The position numbers and the translations under genes were made by a program. Shown here piece after piece: positions 37,766 to 48,191 of a stretch of DNA of 64,000 nucleotides. The notes beneath the pieces are model-generated. The model was not told the origin of the DNA. It saw only the letters and a list, made by a program, of their open reading frames with translations, and searched no databases. This stretch comes from Amycolatopsis sp. NBRC 101858. Its GTDB lineage: Bacteria; Actinomycetota; Actinomycetes; Mycobacteriales; Pseudonocardiaceae. Location of the stretch: positions 1,504,681 to 1,568,680 of the forward strand of contig NZ_BSTD01000001.1 in assembly GCF_030269325.1 (NCBI RefSeq), written 5' to 3'. The stretch's first letter is position 1; the number at the start of each line of letters is the position of its first letter.

Positions 37766-40003
37766 ATGCCCGCGACCTCCTTGGCGGACTGGCTGCGTGC
37801 AGAGTCCGACGCAGCCCTCGAAGAGCTGCTCCGCACTCGTCGCGACCTGTCGACGCCCCCGCCCTCCGACAGCACCGTGCTCGCCACCCGGGCCGGCACG
37901 CCGGGCTCGGTCGCGCGCGCCTGCGAAGACCTCGACACCGTCACCCTGGCCGTGCTCGAAGCGTGCCTGCTGGCCGGCGCCGACCGCGACCCCGTGCCGG
38001 TCGAGGACGTCGCGAAGCTGACCGGCACCGACATCGCCGAGCCACTGGCCCGGCTACGCGCGCGGGTGCTGGCCTGGGGCCCGGACGACGCGCTGCGCGT
38101 GCCCCCCACGGTCCGGGACGCGCTCGGGCCGTTCCCCGCCGGGCTGGGCGCGTCGGCGCCGTCGCTCGCCGGCGAGGACCTCGGCGCCCGGCTCGCGGAG
38201 CTGTCCGACGACGAGCGTGGCGTGCTGAACGCCCTCGCCGCCGGCCCGCCGATCGGCCGGACCCGCGATGCCGGGCACGACACGTCGCTCGAGAAGGCCA
38301 AGACGCCGGTGCAGAAGCTGCTCGCCCGCGGGCTGCTGCTGCGGCGTGACGACCAGACCGTCGAACTCCCGCGCGAGCTCGGCGTCGCGGTCCGCGGCGG
38401 GGTCTTCGGCCCGGGCACGCTCACCGAACCCGAGCTGCCGCTGCACCCGCACCAGCCGTCCACTTTGGACGAGGCCGCGGCCGGCGAGGCGATGGAGTTC
38501 CTGCGCCACACCGAATCCCTGCTGCGCTCGTGGTCCGCGGCACCGCCGCCGGTGCTCAAGTCCGGCGGCCTCGGCGTGCGCGAGCTGAAGAAGCTGGCCA
38601 AGGACCTCGAGATCGACGAGCCGCAGGCGATCCTGCTGGCCGAGCTCGCCGTGGGCGCCGGGCTCGTCGCCGACAGCGAGACGACCGCGCCCGAGTGGGT
38701 GCCGACGACGCTCACCGATTCGTGGCTCGCGTCGCCGACCGCGCAGCGCTGGATGACGCTGGCCCAGGCGTGGCTGGAGCTGCCGCGGCTGCCGGGCATG
38801 GCCGGCGGGCGCGACGCCAAGGACAAGCCGATCGCGCCGTTGTCGGAGGAGCTGCGCCGGCCGCTGGCGCCGGTCGCGCGGCGGCGGGTCCTGGCCGCGC
38901 TGGCCGACCTGCCCAAGGGCGCCGGGGTGAAGAGCGTCGACGAGCTCGTCGCCGTGCTGGCCTGGCGGGCCCCGCGGCGCGGCGGGCGGCTGCGGGACGA
39001 GACCGTCCGCTGGACGATGTCCGAGGCGTCGGCGCTGGGGATCACCGGGCTCGGCGGCCTCACGACGGCAACGCGGGCGCTGCTCGCCGACGACCGGCCG
39101 CGCGCGGTCGAGGCGATCATGGACGCGCTGCCCGCGCCCGTGGACCACGTGCTGCTGCAGGCCGATCTGACGGTCGTCGCGCCGGGGCCGCTGGAGCCGG
39201 AGCTGGCCGCGGAGATGGACGCGGTCGCGAACGTCGAGTCGGCCGGTCACGCGACGGTCTACCGGATCACCGAGACGTCCGTCCGGCGGGCGCTGGACAC
39301 CGGCCGCACGGCGGACGAACTGCACGCGCTGTTCAAGAAGAAGTCGGCGACCCCGGTGCCGCAGTCGCTGAGCTACCTGGTCGACGACGTCGCCCGGCGC
39401 CACGGCCGGCTGCGCGGCGGCGTCGCGGCGTCCTTCCTGAGGTGCGACGACGAGGCGCTGCTGGCGGAGGTGCTGGCCCACCCGGTCGCGGCGGAGCACG
39501 ACCTCCGGCTGATCGCGCCGACGGTCGTGATCAGCCCGGACCCGCTGCACGAGGTCCTCGCCGGCCTGCGCGCGGCCGGGTTCGCGCCGGCGGCGGAGGG
39601 CCCGGACGGCCGGGTCGTCGACATCCGGCCGGGCGGGCGCCGGCTGCCGGCGAAGGCCAGGGCCGCACGGCGCAGCCCGGGCGAGCAGGCGGTGCTGACG
39701 TCCGACCAGGCGGCCCGGATCATCTCCAACCTGCGGGCGGGCGACGCCGCGTCCGCGCGACGCCGGGGGTCCGCGGTGCGGGCGCCGGTCGGCGGCGGGG
39801 CGGACACGTCGGCGACGCTGGAGCTGCTGTCGCGGGCGACGCTGGAACGCCGTGAGGTCTGGATCGGGTTCGTCGACTCGCGCGGGACCGCCAGCCAGCG
39901 GGTCGTGCGGCCCGTGCGCGTCGGCGGCGGGATCCTCGAAGGCGACGACAACCAGCGCTACTCGCTGCACCGGATCACCTCGGCCGCGCTGGTGGAGGAG
40001 TAA
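37766..40003 (+). CDS. XPB/Ssl2-like helicase-associated domain protein
   Basis: A 745-residue cytoplasmic protein matching the actinobacterial helicase-associated (helicase_C_3-type) family. I see no Walker A or B motif, so it lacks helicase motor motifs. The middle portion holds PVDHVLLQADLTVVAPGPLEPELAAEMDAVANVESAGHATVYRITE, the family's conserved centre. A C-terminal segment (TLERREVWIGFVDSRGTASQRVVRPVRVGGGILEGDD) resembles a WYL-type ligand-binding domain. The N-terminus (about 1-130) is a winged-helix-like region. A role in transcription or repair is inferred. The ATG at 37766 lies 25 nt after the divergent spacer's -10-like region. Confidence 0.78.
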   Translation: MPATSLADWLRAESDAALEELLRTRRDLSTPPPSDSTVLATRAGTPGSVARACEDLDTVTLAVLEACLLAGADRDPVPVEDVAKLTGTDIAEPLARLRARVLAWGPDDALRVPPTVRDALGPFPAGLGASAPSLAGEDLGARLAELSDDERGVLNALAAGPPIGRTRDAGHDTSLEKAKTPVQKLLARGLLLRRDDQTVELPRELGVAVRGGVFGPGTLTEPELPLHPHQPSTLDEAAAGEAMEFLRHTESLLRSWSAAPPPVLKSGGLGVRELKKLAKDLEIDEPQAILLAELAVGAGLVADSETTAPEWVPTTLTDSWLASPTAQRWMTLAQAWLELPRLPGMAGGRDAKDKPIAPLSEELRRPLAPVARRRVLAALADLPKGAGVKSVDELVAVLAWRAPRRGGRLRDETVRWTMSEASALGITGLGGLTTATRALLADDRPRAVEAIMDALPAPVDHVLLQADLTVVAPGPLEPELAAEMDAVANVESAGHATVYRITETSVRRALDTGRTADELHALFKKKSATPVPQSLSYLVDDVARRHGRLRGGVAASFLRCDDEALLAEVLAHPVAAEHDLRLIAPTVVISPDPLHEVLAGLRAAGFAPAAEGPDGRVVDIRPGGRRLPAKARAARRSPGEQAVLTSDQAARIISNLRAGDAASARRRGSAVRAPVGGGADTSATLELLSRATLERREVWIGFVDSRGTASQRVVRPVRVGGGILEGDDNQRYSLHRITSAALVEE

Positions 40004-40087
40004 CACCGGGTTCGGTGAATCGCCGACGAAATGCCTGCTCACGTGGTAAGCCTGGTTCGCCCGATCTTCGGAAACCTGGGAGGGACC

Positions 40088-40681
40088 ATGAAGTGGGGAA
40101 CACGCGTGACCGCGCTCGCGGCCGCGAGCGTCGTCGGCGGGCTGGGGTTCGCCGGAGCGGCTGAGGCGGTCGGACCGCCCGTCTACACCAAGTACGACGT
40201 CAACGGCACCACCCACGTGGCCAAGCCGGGGGCCGACGTCACCCTCGGGCCCGGGGTCGCCGAGCTGTTCACCAACATCGGGTCGTACTCGTTCTACGGC
40301 ACGGTCAAGCTGCCGCCGGCGACGATCACCCGGGCCGTGCCGGGCGTGGGCACCGTCAGCGGCAAGGTCACCCTGGGGCCGGGCGACGTCACGGGCCAGG
40401 CCTTCGGCGGCTTCACCGCCACCGCGAAGTGGCCGGTGAAGGTCTCGGACGTGACCGTGAACGGCGCGCCGTACGACGTCGGCCCGGCGTGCGGCACCGC
40501 CGAGCCGGTCACCACGGAGATCACGTCGGCCGACTGGCAGCTCGACAAGGGCGGTCGCCTGACCTCGACGTACCCGATCGGCGCGTTCGCGAACTGCGGG
40601 ACGGCGACGGCGCTCGTCAACTCGGCCGTACCCGGTCCGGGCAACACGCTGGCGCTCGACTTCACCTGGCCGGCAGCCTGA
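40088..40681 (+). CDS. Secreted hypothetical protein
   Basis: A 197-residue exported protein from ATG 40088 (GGGAGGG ribosome site). The signal peptide MKWGTRVTALAAASVVGGLGFAGAAEA is of Sec type with cleavage after AEA. The mature part is beta-rich with two cysteines (ACGTAEP, NCGTAT) that could pair. No enzymatic motif is visible; it resembles unnamed actinobacterial secreted proteins. The next 160 nt hold only a spacer before an IS481 relic. Confidence 0.72.
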   Translation: MKWGTRVTALAAASVVGGLGFAGAAEAVGPPVYTKYDVNGTTHVAKPGADVTLGPGVAELFTNIGSYSFYGTVKLPPATITRAVPGVGTVSGKVTLGPGDVTGQAFGGFTATAKWPVKVSDVTVNGAPYDVGPACGTAEPVTTEITSADWQLDKGGRLTSTYPIGAFANCGTATALVNSAVPGPGNTLALDFTWPAA

Positions 40682-40843
40682 CGGCCGCGGGGCCGGGGAC
40701 CACCTCGGCCCCGCCCGCCGGGACCGGCTGTTCGGTCCGGGGAGGTGGTCGTGGCGACACGTGATCGGATGATCTCGGCGTGCGGGAGGGCCTCCGGGTT
40801 CGGTGTGGATTGCGACATCTGCACCGGCTACCTGGATGCCCTC

Positions 40844-41383
40844 GTGACCAACGCTAACGCACCCCTGACCCCGGCCGGGAGACTGCGCCTGGCCCGCTGA
40901 GTGGTCGGGGACGGGTGGCCCTGCGACGAGCCGCGGAACGCTTCCAGGTGTCGGTCTCGACTGCTGCCGATGGCCTGGCCGCTACCGCGACTACGGCACC
41001 GCTGCCATGACAGATCGGCCCAGCCGGCCTCGCACCAGTCCGAACCGCACGCTCAACCGAGTGGAGCGGCGAGTGACCAAGGTCCGGGTGCTACGGCGCC
41101 GGGGACCGGCCCGCATCGCCTACCTGCTCGGGCTGAACCCCTCGACGGTGCCAACGGATCCTGAGCCGCTACCGGCTCGCCCGGCTCACCCCTCTGGATC
41201 GGGCCACTGCCATGGTTGCGCCTCGAGGAGTGGGCCTACGCCCAGCCCTATCGCACCGACACCGAACGACGCCATGCCCGGCCACACTGGCTGCACACCT
41301 ACAACCACCACCGCGGACACACCGCACTCGCAGGCCAGCCACCCGCCAGCCGCGCCCCCGACCTCACAGGGCAATACAGCTAG
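40844..41383 (+). pseudogene. Decayed IS481-family transposase
   Basis: Fragments in several frames rebuild an IS481 transposase: an N-terminal helix-turn-helix (TNANAPLTPAGRLRLAR with a stop right after, then GWPLRRAAERFQVSVSTA in a shifted frame, then DRPSRPRTSPNRT and RVLRRRGPARIAYLLGLNPSTV). A jump follows to the terminal EWAYAQPYRTDTERRHA and YNHHRGHTALAGQPPASRAPDLTGQYS. The catalytic DDE centre between these is deleted, leaving 540 nt of roughly 960. It ends in CTAG shared with the convergent DUF742 gene. It is a relic, not mobile. Confidence 0.85.
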
Positions 41384-42297
41384 AGCGCCCGCAGGCCGGC
41401 CAGGACCCGTTCCATGAACTCGCGGGACGAGCGGTCCCCGAGGATCAGCTCGGTCTGGTGGATCAGCACCAGCCCGATGTCGGCCATGTCGCCGACCAGC
41501 ACCTTTACCACGCCCAGCGGCAGCCGCAGGTGGGCGGCGATCTCCGCCACCGACCGCGTGTCCAGGCAGAGGTCGCAGATCCGGCGGTGCTCGACCGACC
41601 GGACGCCGCGGTACCGGCGCCCGTCGTCGGACGTCGAGACCAGCGCCTCGAGCGCCAGGTTGTGGTCGGACCGCGTCCGGCCGCCGGTGCGCGTGTACGG
41701 GCGCACCCGGGACCCGACCGAAGCGGCCGGGGACGGGCTCAGGACGCGGGCCGCCGGCTCCTCCCACGGCTCCGGCCGCGGGATCCAGCGGGTCTCCGGG
41801 TCCGGCGGGGGCGTCCAGCCGGTCCGGGGGTCGATCGGCGGGGCCCACGAAGGCGGGGGCGCCGCCTGGGGTCTGGACACCGGCGGTCTCGGCGCCGGGG
41901 GCCGGGGCGCCGGGGGTGCCGGCGGGCGGGGCGGGGCCGGCTGCCGCGGCGGGGCCGGTGGACGAGGCGCGTGAGCACCACGCGGAGGCGTCCACGCCGG
42001 CTCGAGCGGCGGGGGCTCCGGCTCGGCGGTCTCCTCGTCCTGCCACTCCGGCTCGGCGGGGTCGTAGCTGCCGTCGTAGCCCTCGTCGAAGTCGGACGAC
42101 GAACCCCACTCGCGGGTGTCCTCGTCGGTGTAGCCCTGCGGATCCGGCTGGGGCCGCGCCGGCTTGCGCTTGGGCATGATCGTCGACAGCGTCGACATGT
42201 CGAACTTGCTGGGCGAATCGAAACCCTCGCGCTCGGTACCGCGGTGCAGTGCGTCCCAGCCGCTGGAGTCCGGATCGTCGAATCCCGAAATCCTCAT
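41380..42297 (-). CDS. DUF742 protein (second CvnC-type) with proline-rich linker
   Basis: A 305-residue protein. The C-terminal domain (about 205-305) is DUF742: RVRPYTRTGGRTR, ICDLCLDTRSVAEIAAHLRLPLGVVKVLVGDMADIGLVLIHQ, and a C-terminal REFMERVLAGLRAL. Residues about 75-190 are a Pro-rich low-complexity tract with acidic ends. DUF742 proteins are the third component of conservons and are thought to link a roadblock protein and a GTPase. It is the last gene of the cluster. Confidence 0.88.
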   Translation of the reverse strand: MRISGFDDPDSSGWDALHRGTEREGFDSPSKFDMSTLSTIMPKRKPARPQPDPQGYTDEDTREWGSSSDFDEGYDGSYDPAEPEWQDEETAEPEPPPLEPAWTPPRGAHAPRPPAPPRQPAPPRPPAPPAPRPPAPRPPVSRPQAAPPPSWAPPIDPRTGWTPPPDPETRWIPRPEPWEEPAARVLSPSPAASVGSRVRPYTRTGGRTRSDHNLALEALVSTSDDGRRYRGVRSVEHRRICDLCLDTRSVAEIAAHLRLPLGVVKVLVGDMADIGLVLIHQTELILGDRSSREFMERVLAGLRAL

Positions 42298-42303
42298 CGT
42301 TTC

Positions 42304-42720
42304 CTACCCACGCACGCCGCCCTGCAGCTGCGCACGCAGCTCGGGGGTGATCTGCTGGCCGACCCGCTCGACGAGCAGGGTCATCTCGTACGCGACCGTG
42401 CCGATGTCGCACGTCGGCGCGGCCAGCACCGCCAGCGACGAACCGTCCGAAACGGACATCAGGAACAGGTAGCCGCGCTCCATCTCCACCACGGTCTGGT
42501 TGACACCACCCGCTTCGAAGCAGCGAGCGGCCCCGAACGTCAGGCTGATCAGCCCGGACGCGACCGCGGACAGCTGCTCGGCACGCTCCTGGGGCAGCCC
42601 TTCGGACGGCGCCAGGAGGAGCCCGTCGGCGGACACCAGAACGGCGTGCGCGGCGCCGGGTACCCGGCGCACGAAGTCCGTGATGAGCCAGCCGAACGAA
42701 CCCTGGCCGGATGCCGTCAC
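42304..42720 (-). CDS. Roadblock/LC7 domain protein (second CvnB-type)
   Basis: A 138-residue protein from GTG 42720 with a GGAGGGG ribosome site. [33 protein letters not shown] and [20 protein letters not shown] are the roadblock/LC7 fold seen in conservon B proteins. Roadblock proteins regulate small GTPases as dimers. It precedes the second DUF742 gene by 6 nt and has its own upstream spacer of 379 nt. Confidence 0.9.
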   Translation of the reverse strand: MTASGQGSFGWLITDFVRRVPGAAHAVLVSADGLLLAPSEGLPQERAEQLSAVASGLISLTFGAARCFEAGGVNQTVVEMERGYLFLMSVSDGSSLAVLAAPTCDIGTVAYEMTLLVERVGQQITPELRAQLQGGVRG

Positions 42721-43099
42721 TACTGCCCCTCCTTGCTCCTGCGGCGCCGCACGCCGCACCCCGGAGTGGCCGGCACGGCCCACGCTCAAGCGTATTCGCC
42801 CCGCCCGCGGTGTCGAGTCGACCGCGGGCCGGCCGGTGCGCACCCTACGTGTGCGCACGACCGCGCTCCGCACCGGCCCGGTCCGGGCGGTGCGGTCGGA
42901 GCTCACTCCGCGGCCCGCGGTGGCGGGACGTCTGCGCAGGTCAGCCCGGTGGACGGCGAGCCGGGGAGGCGACGCCACCTTCGACGGTACCGAACCGCGG
43001 CGACCGTTCCGTCCTCCGGACGGAGGCAGCGCTCCCCGAAGTGGGTGAAGCCCGTGGAGTTCACTCCAACGGCCGCATCCGGTCCGGGGGGCCATCGCC
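42721..43099. other. In-cluster spacer with a hairpin, probable promoter region
   Basis: No gene is supported here. The spacer separates the GTPase from the second roadblock pair on the same strand. A 6-3-6 palindrome CCGTCC-tcc-GGACGG lies at 43009-43023, and GGAGT-TC-ACTCC near 43053. These could end the first operon; a separate promoter for the second pair would sit to the left. Confidence 0.4.
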
Positions 43100-43708
43100 T
43101 CAGCCTGCGCGCAACGCCGAATCGTGCGCGATCGCGTGCTGGACGACGGAGATCAGCACCTGTTTGGCGGAGTCGCGCTCACGCGCGTCGCACGCCATGA
43201 TCGGGACCGACGGCGCGATGGTGAGCGCGTGCCGCACGTCCTCGATCTGGTGGTGCAGAAGCCGGTCGAAGCAGTTGATGGCCACGACGTAGGGCAGCTT
43301 CCGGTTCTCGAAGAAGTCGATCGAGGGGAACGCGTCGGCGAGCCGCCGCGTGTCCACCAGCACGACCGCTCCGATGGCACCGACCGCGAGGTCGTCCCAC
43401 ATGAACCAGAACCGGTGCTGACCAGGGGTGCCGAAGACGTACAGCACCAGGTCCGAGTCCAGCGAGATGCGCCCGAAGTCCATCGCCACGGTGGTGGTGG
43501 TCTTGTTGGGCGTGGCCGAGGTGTCGTCGTGTCCGACGCTGGCCTCGGTCATCATGGCCTCGGTGGTCAGCGGGTCGATCTCCGAGATCGCCCCGACCAG
43601 CGTTGTCTTCCCCGAACCGAACCCGCCGGCGACCACGATCTTGGCCGACGAGGTCGGACCCGTCACCTGCGGCGCGTTCGCGTCGGAGTCAAATTCTCCG
43701 AAGCCCAC
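43100..43708 (-). CDS. Small GTPase-type ATP/GTP-binding protein (CvnD)
   Basis: A 202-residue Ras-like protein from GTG 43708. The P-loop is GGFGSGKTT (28-36), followed by [19 protein letters not shown] in place of switch II, and VAINCFD as the NKxD-like motif (N-C-F-D). This is the conservon D type, related to MglA, acting on the cytoplasmic face of the membrane with roadblock partners. The 5' end overlaps the DUF742 gene by 20 nt. Confidence 0.9.
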   Translation of the reverse strand: MGFGEFDSDANAPQVTGPTSSAKIVVAGGFGSGKTTLVGAISEIDPLTTEAMMTEASVGHDDTSATPNKTTTTVAMDFGRISLDSDLVLYVFGTPGQHRFWFMWDDLAVGAIGAVVLVDTRRLADAFPSIDFFENRKLPYVVAINCFDRLLHHQIEDVRHALTIAPSVPIMACDARERDSAKQVLISVVQHAIAHDSALRAG

Positions 43709-44471
43709 TGAGCACCCTTTCCATGAACTCGATACTCGGCCGGTCACCCACGGTCTGGTTGCTGGAGTGCACCAGCACCAGCCCGAGCCCCGCCACGTCA
43801 CCAATCAACACCCGCACCACACCGAGCGGCAGCCGCAGCAGCGCTGCCACCTCGGCCACCGACCGGGTGTCGAGGCACAGGTCACAGATCGACCGGTGCT
43901 CGGGCACCCGGACCCGGTCGAGCATCCGGCCCTGGTCACTGGTCGAGATCAGCGCCTCGATCGCCAGATCGAGAGTCGCCTTCGTCCGGCCCCGGGTCCG
44001 GAAGTACGGCCGGACCAGGCCGGACGTCTCCATCTCGGTCGGCGCCGGCTCGTCGACGTACTCCTGGTGGGCCTGCCGCGGCAGCGCCGCGGCCAGCTCG
44101 CCGGAGTCCAGTCCCGCCGAGTAGTCGCGATCGTTGCTGTACGCGGCGAAGTCGTGCGCGTCGTACAACGGCCCGCTCGACCCGCCGAACAGCTCCGCTC
44201 CGGGGCCGCCCAGCAGCCGGTCGCGGTACTCGCCGCTCCCGGGCTGGATCGGCCGGATCGGTTCCTGACCGGCATTGCTGTCGGTCAGCCAGTTCGGCGG
44301 CTCTCGCACAGGGTCGTTGTCGGACGCCTGCACCCTGCGTGACCGCCACTCGCGGTCGACCCGTTCCCGGAACGACTGCCAGTCCTCCCGGCCGTCGTCC
44401 GAGTGCTCGGACCACCCGCCGGAGAAGTCGTCACCGAGCCGGCCATCGCCCCTCAAGCGCCCGTCGTCCAC
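43689..44471 (-). CDS. DUF742 protein (CvnC)
   Basis: A 260-residue protein from GTG 44471. The C-terminal DUF742 domain starts near VRPYFRTRGRTKATLDLAIEALIST and includes ICDLCLDTRSVAEVAALLRLPLGVVRVLIGDVAGLGLVLVHSS and [13 protein letters not shown]. The N-terminal 140 residues are acidic and unstructured. It differs from the second DUF742 of the cluster mainly in this linker. It overlaps the GTPase gene, fitting a coupled set. Confidence 0.9.
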   Translation of the reverse strand: MDDGRLRGDGRLGDDFSGGWSEHSDDGREDWQSFRERVDREWRSRRVQASDNDPVREPPNWLTDSNAGQEPIRPIQPGSGEYRDRLLGGPGAELFGGSSGPLYDAHDFAAYSNDRDYSAGLDSGELAAALPRQAHQEYVDEPAPTEMETSGLVRPYFRTRGRTKATLDLAIEALISTSDQGRMLDRVRVPEHRSICDLCLDTRSVAEVAALLRLPLGVVRVLIGDVAGLGLVLVHSSNQTVGDRPSIEFMERVLSGLRRI

Positions 44472-44496
44472 GGCTCTCTCCTCGGTTCCCGGGTCC

Positions 44497-44982
44497 TCAG
44501 CGGCGGACTGCCGAGCCCTGCAGCTGGGCCCGCATCTCCGGTGTCAGCTGTTGACCGACCCGCTCCACCAGCAAGGTCATCTCGTAGACGACCAGGCCGA
44601 TGTCGCTCTCCGGCGAACCGAGCACCGCAAGACAAGAACCGTCGGAAACCGACATGAGGAAGAGGAAGCCGTTGGCCATCTCGACGACGGTCTGCGCGAC
44701 CGTCCCGCCTTCGAACACCTTGGCCGCACCGCGTGCGAGGCTCGTGAGCCCCGACGCCACCGCCGCCAGCTGGTCCGCCCGGTCCTTCGGCAGGCCACGC
44801 GAGGCCGCGAGGAGCAGGCCGTCGGCCGACACCACGACCGCGTGGGCCGCGCCGGGCACCCGGTGCACGAAATCCGTGATCAGCCAAGCGAAGCTGCCGG
44901 CATTGTTCGCCTTGGCATGCGCCTGGCCGTTCGGCTGCGCGGAGCCACCCGGCTGCATTGCACCCGCCCGTGTCACTTTCAC
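44497..44982 (-). CDS. Roadblock/LC7 domain protein (CvnB)
   Basis: A 161-residue protein. [40 protein letters not shown] and [57 protein letters not shown] span the roadblock fold. The start shown (GTG 44982) overlaps the kinase stop in GTGA. A GTG at 44976 has the better ribosome-site spacing (GAGGAG), so the first two residues are uncertain. Confidence 0.9.
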   Translation of the reverse strand: MKVTRAGAMQPGGSAQPNGQAHAKANNAGSFAWLITDFVHRVPGAAHAVVVSADGLLLAASRGLPKDRADQLAAVASGLTSLARGAAKVFEGGTVAQTVVEMANGFLFLMSVSDGSCLAVLGSPESDIGLVVYEMTLLVERVGQQLTPEMRAQLQGSAVRR

Positions 44983-47900
44983 TCCTCACTGCTGTCTGTG
45001 GTGTTGCCACGCCCCGGAACCCTGCTGCTTTCCAGCTGTTCTTCGGCCGGGAGCTCCTTCAACGCATGCCGGCCCGAGGTGTAGCCCCGCTGGAAGCTTG
45101 CCATCCTGCTCCGCGCCGCGGACGCCGAGCGGGTGATCGCACCCTTTCCGGGCATGCCCGCGGTGTTGTCCGCGAAGTTGTTCTGCGCCGGTCCGTCGGA
45201 CGAAGGACTGTTGATCGACCCCGGCACCAGGTAGGCGTTCGGGACACGTTTGGGCAGCCCGGCCGTGGTGATCTCCTCGTTCTTGGCCTCCAGCAGCGAC
45301 TGTGCCTTCTGCCAGCCGTCGTCGGAAGCACTGTGCCAGCCGTCGTCGGGCGGGAGGAGCGGGTGCCGGGTCGCGGCGGTCGGCAGCAGCTCGTCGGCCG
45401 GCTCGGGCTCGGGCACGCGCTCACGCTCGGGAGCACGCTCGCGCTCCGGGCGCCGGCTGACCGGCTCGGCGACGACGGTCCGCTCCGCCACCTGCTCGTC
45501 GGAGCCGGTGAGCGGCGGGAGGTTCGGGTCTTCACCCTCGCTCTGCGTCGGGACCGGGTCGGCCACCGAGTCGTCGCCTTCACTGAACCAGCGTGACAGC
45601 ACCGACTGGTAGATCGGCAGCCGCCGGGTGGGTACATCGTCCTCGAGGGCCGACGGACCGACCTCCTCCGCACGCGGCGGGGGTGGTGGCGGCTCCTCGG
45701 GCGGGACGTACTTCGGCTCGCGCTTCGGCAGGACCAGCGGCGCGAACTGCGTGTCGTTCGCCCTCGAGCTGGCACCCTCGCCGTTCGTCGACGGCGTCAG
45801 CGGCGCGAGGTCCTCGGCGGTCGGCCAGGCCGGCACCTCGGGCTTCGGCAGCTCGGGCGACAGGAACGGGCCCGCCGCACGGCCACCGCTGACCAGGTCG
45901 TCCAGGCTGATCGGCTGGTCGAGCGGGACCAGCCCGCCCTGCTTCGCCACCGGCTCGTGCACCGGCGGAGGCGGGGGCGGCGGTGCCGAAGGCGGGATCG
46001 GCGTGTGCGCCTGCGTCTGGTCGTAGTCCGAACGCGCGGCCGGGATCGGGATGCTCGGCATCGACATCGACGTCTCGGACCGGTTCGGCGGCAGCGGGGT
46101 CTGCCGCGTCATGCCCGGGCGGAGCTGGGTGAGCAGCTCGGCCGGGACGACGACGCGGGCGATCACGCCACCCTCGATGTCCTCGTTCTCGCGCAGCCGC
46201 ACCTCGATGCCGTGGCGCTTGGCCAGCCGCGAGACCACGTACAGGCCCATCCGGCGGGTCACCGACACGTCCAGGTCCGGCGGCTCGGCGAGCCGTCCGT
46301 TGACCTCGGCCAGCCGCTCGTCGCTCATGCCGACACCGTGGTCGGTGACCTGGATGGCCAGCGCCTTCCGGCGGGTCACCACGGCGCGGACGATGACCTT
46401 CGTCTCCGGCTCGGAGAAGTAGGTCGCGTTGTCGAGCAGCTCCGCGAGGACGTGCACGAGGTCGTGGATCGCGAGGCCCTGGACCGCGACGTCGGGCACG
46501 ATGCCGACCTCGATCCGGGCGTACTGCTCGATCTCGGACACCGCGGCGCCGATGACGTCGGCGGCGGGCACCGGCTTGGGCACGGACTTCGCCAGGCCGG
46601 CGCCGGAGAGCACCAGCAGGGACTCACCGTTGCGCCGCAGCCGGGTGGCCAGGTGGTCGAGCTCGAACAGGCTCGCCAAGTGGTCCGGGTCCTGCTCGTC
46701 GGCCTCGAGGCGGTCGATGACGCCGAGCTGGCGTTCCACCAGCCGCTGCGACCGCCGCGAGAGGTTCACGAAGATGCCGTTGACGTTCTCGCGCAGGAGG
46801 GCCTGCTCGGCGGCCATCTTGACGGCTTGTTCGTGGACGATGTCGAACGACCGCGCGACCTCGCCGATCTCGTCGCGGGAGGTGACGGGCACCGGCTGGA
46901 CGGCCTTCTTCGAGGCGCCGACCGGGTCCGGGTCGTCGAGGATCGCCTGCACCGTCTCGGGCAGCCGGGTGTAGGCGACGTCCAGCGCGCTCTTCCGCAG
47001 GATCCGCAGCGGGCGCAGCATCAGGCGGGCGACGATGAGCATCAGCGCGATCGCGGCCGCCAGCGCGGCGAGCACGATGGCACCGCCGACCCAGGCCGAG
47101 TTGACCGCCGCCGTGGCGAGGTCGTCGGCGCGGGTCTTGAGCTGGGCCAGCAGGTTCGACTCGACCGCGTGCAGCTTGTCCGCCGACACCGTGCTGTCCT
47201 TGCCGAGCGCCGTGGTGTCGATGCTCGGCGCGTCACCCAGCTGGGCGAAGGAGAACGCCGCGGTCTGGATCCGGCGGCGGTCGTCGACCTCCGGGCCGGA
47301 GTAGGTGTCGTTGTAGAGCTGGCGCTGGTCGTCGTCGGCGTTCGCGAGGAAGGCCGCCACCGAGGCGTCCGCACTGGAGGCCGACGCACGCGTCTGGTCC
47401 AGGAGGTCACCGGGGAAGTTCCCGCGGAACGCGGCGATCTGCAGCTCGGCGTCGGAGCGGGTGGTGAACTCCTTCGCCTCGCTGATCGCCTGCGTGCTCG
47501 TGCCGAGCCGCAGCACGTCCCGGTCGGTGACCGCGGTGGTCACCTCGCGGCCGAGCTCGATCAGCGCGTCGAGGATGCCGGAGTAAGCGGTCATCACCGT
47601 GATGTCCGGCAGGCCGTTCGCGGTGTTGAACGCCGCCCGCAGCGGGCGCAGCGCGTCGAGGCGCTGGATACCGCGGGTGTAGCGGTCCTTGGTCGCCTGG
47701 TCGTCGTAGCTGAGGGTCGACGCCGCGTTGCGCAGGTCGGTCACCTCGCGGTCGACCTTGGCGATCTGCGCGTCGAGACCCGTCTGCAGCAACTGGTTCG
47801 CGGACGAGATCCGCGCGACGGCCAGCGAGCGCTCGTTCTGCAGTTCGTGCACGACCGTGGTGACCTTGACCGCGAACGCGACCTGGTCGGCGGTGTGCTG

Positions 47901-48191
47901 GAACTCGGTCGCCTGCTGAGCGTCGTCGACCACGCGCAACGTGCCCAGTGTGAGCGCCGTCAACGTCGGGATCAGGAGGATCGCGGCCAGCTTGGACCGC
48001 AGCCTCCAGTCACGCATGCCGGAGAACAGCCCGGCCTTCCGGCCCGGAGCATCTCCGGGCGACTGCGCGGGGGGCCCTCCTACCCCCGCGGCGTCTTCGT
48101 TCGGCACCGCCGCACCACCATCATCGTTCGTGCTCTGGAAACCCTGGTCGGTCCAGCGCCCGCCAGGGCGCATCGCGTTCTCCTCAGCCAC
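44979..48191 (-). CDS. Conservon-type sensor histidine kinase with NIT domain (CvnA)
   Basis: A 1070-residue kinase. One membrane helix lies near 68-86, followed by a nitrate/nitrite-sensing (NIT) extracellular region (about 95-365, with [12 protein letters not shown]), a second helix near 370-393, a HAMP-like linker, and the His-containing [23 protein letters not shown] in place of a classic H-box. The HATPase core has [12 protein letters not shown] (N-box), DHGVGMSD (G1) and [16 protein letters not shown] (G2). The last 370 residues are Pro/Glu-rich. It heads the conservon, divergent from an ABC transporter. Confidence 0.9.
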   Translation of the reverse strand: MAEENAMRPGGRWTDQGFQSTNDDGGAAVPNEDAAGVGGPPAQSPGDAPGRKAGLFSGMRDWRLRSKLAAILLIPTLTALTLGTLRVVDDAQQATEFQHTADQVAFAVKVTTVVHELQNERSLAVARISSANQLLQTGLDAQIAKVDREVTDLRNAASTLSYDDQATKDRYTRGIQRLDALRPLRAAFNTANGLPDITVMTAYSGILDALIELGREVTTAVTDRDVLRLGTSTQAISEAKEFTTRSDAELQIAAFRGNFPGDLLDQTRASASSADASVAAFLANADDDQRQLYNDTYSGPEVDDRRRIQTAAFSFAQLGDAPSIDTTALGKDSTVSADKLHAVESNLLAQLKTRADDLATAAVNSAWVGGAIVLAALAAAIALMLIVARLMLRPLRILRKSALDVAYTRLPETVQAILDDPDPVGASKKAVQPVPVTSRDEIGEVARSFDIVHEQAVKMAAEQALLRENVNGIFVNLSRRSQRLVERQLGVIDRLEADEQDPDHLASLFELDHLATRLRRNGESLLVLSGAGLAKSVPKPVPAADVIGAAVSEIEQYARIEVGIVPDVAVQGLAIHDLVHVLAELLDNATYFSEPETKVIVRAVVTRRKALAIQVTDHGVGMSDERLAEVNGRLAEPPDLDVSVTRRMGLYVVSRLAKRHGIEVRLRENEDIEGGVIARVVVPAELLTQLRPGMTRQTPLPPNRSETSMSMPSIPIPAARSDYDQTQAHTPIPPSAPPPPPPPVHEPVAKQGGLVPLDQPISLDDLVSGGRAAGPFLSPELPKPEVPAWPTAEDLAPLTPSTNGEGASSRANDTQFAPLVLPKREPKYVPPEEPPPPPPRAEEVGPSALEDDVPTRRLPIYQSVLSRWFSEGDDSVADPVPTQSEGEDPNLPPLTGSDEQVAERTVVAEPVSRRPERERAPERERVPEPEPADELLPTAATRHPLLPPDDGWHSASDDGWQKAQSLLEAKNEEITTAGLPKRVPNAYLVPGSINSPSSDGPAQNNFADNTAGMPGKGAITRSASAARSRMASFQRGYTSGRHALKELPAEEQLESSRVPGRGNTTDSSEE

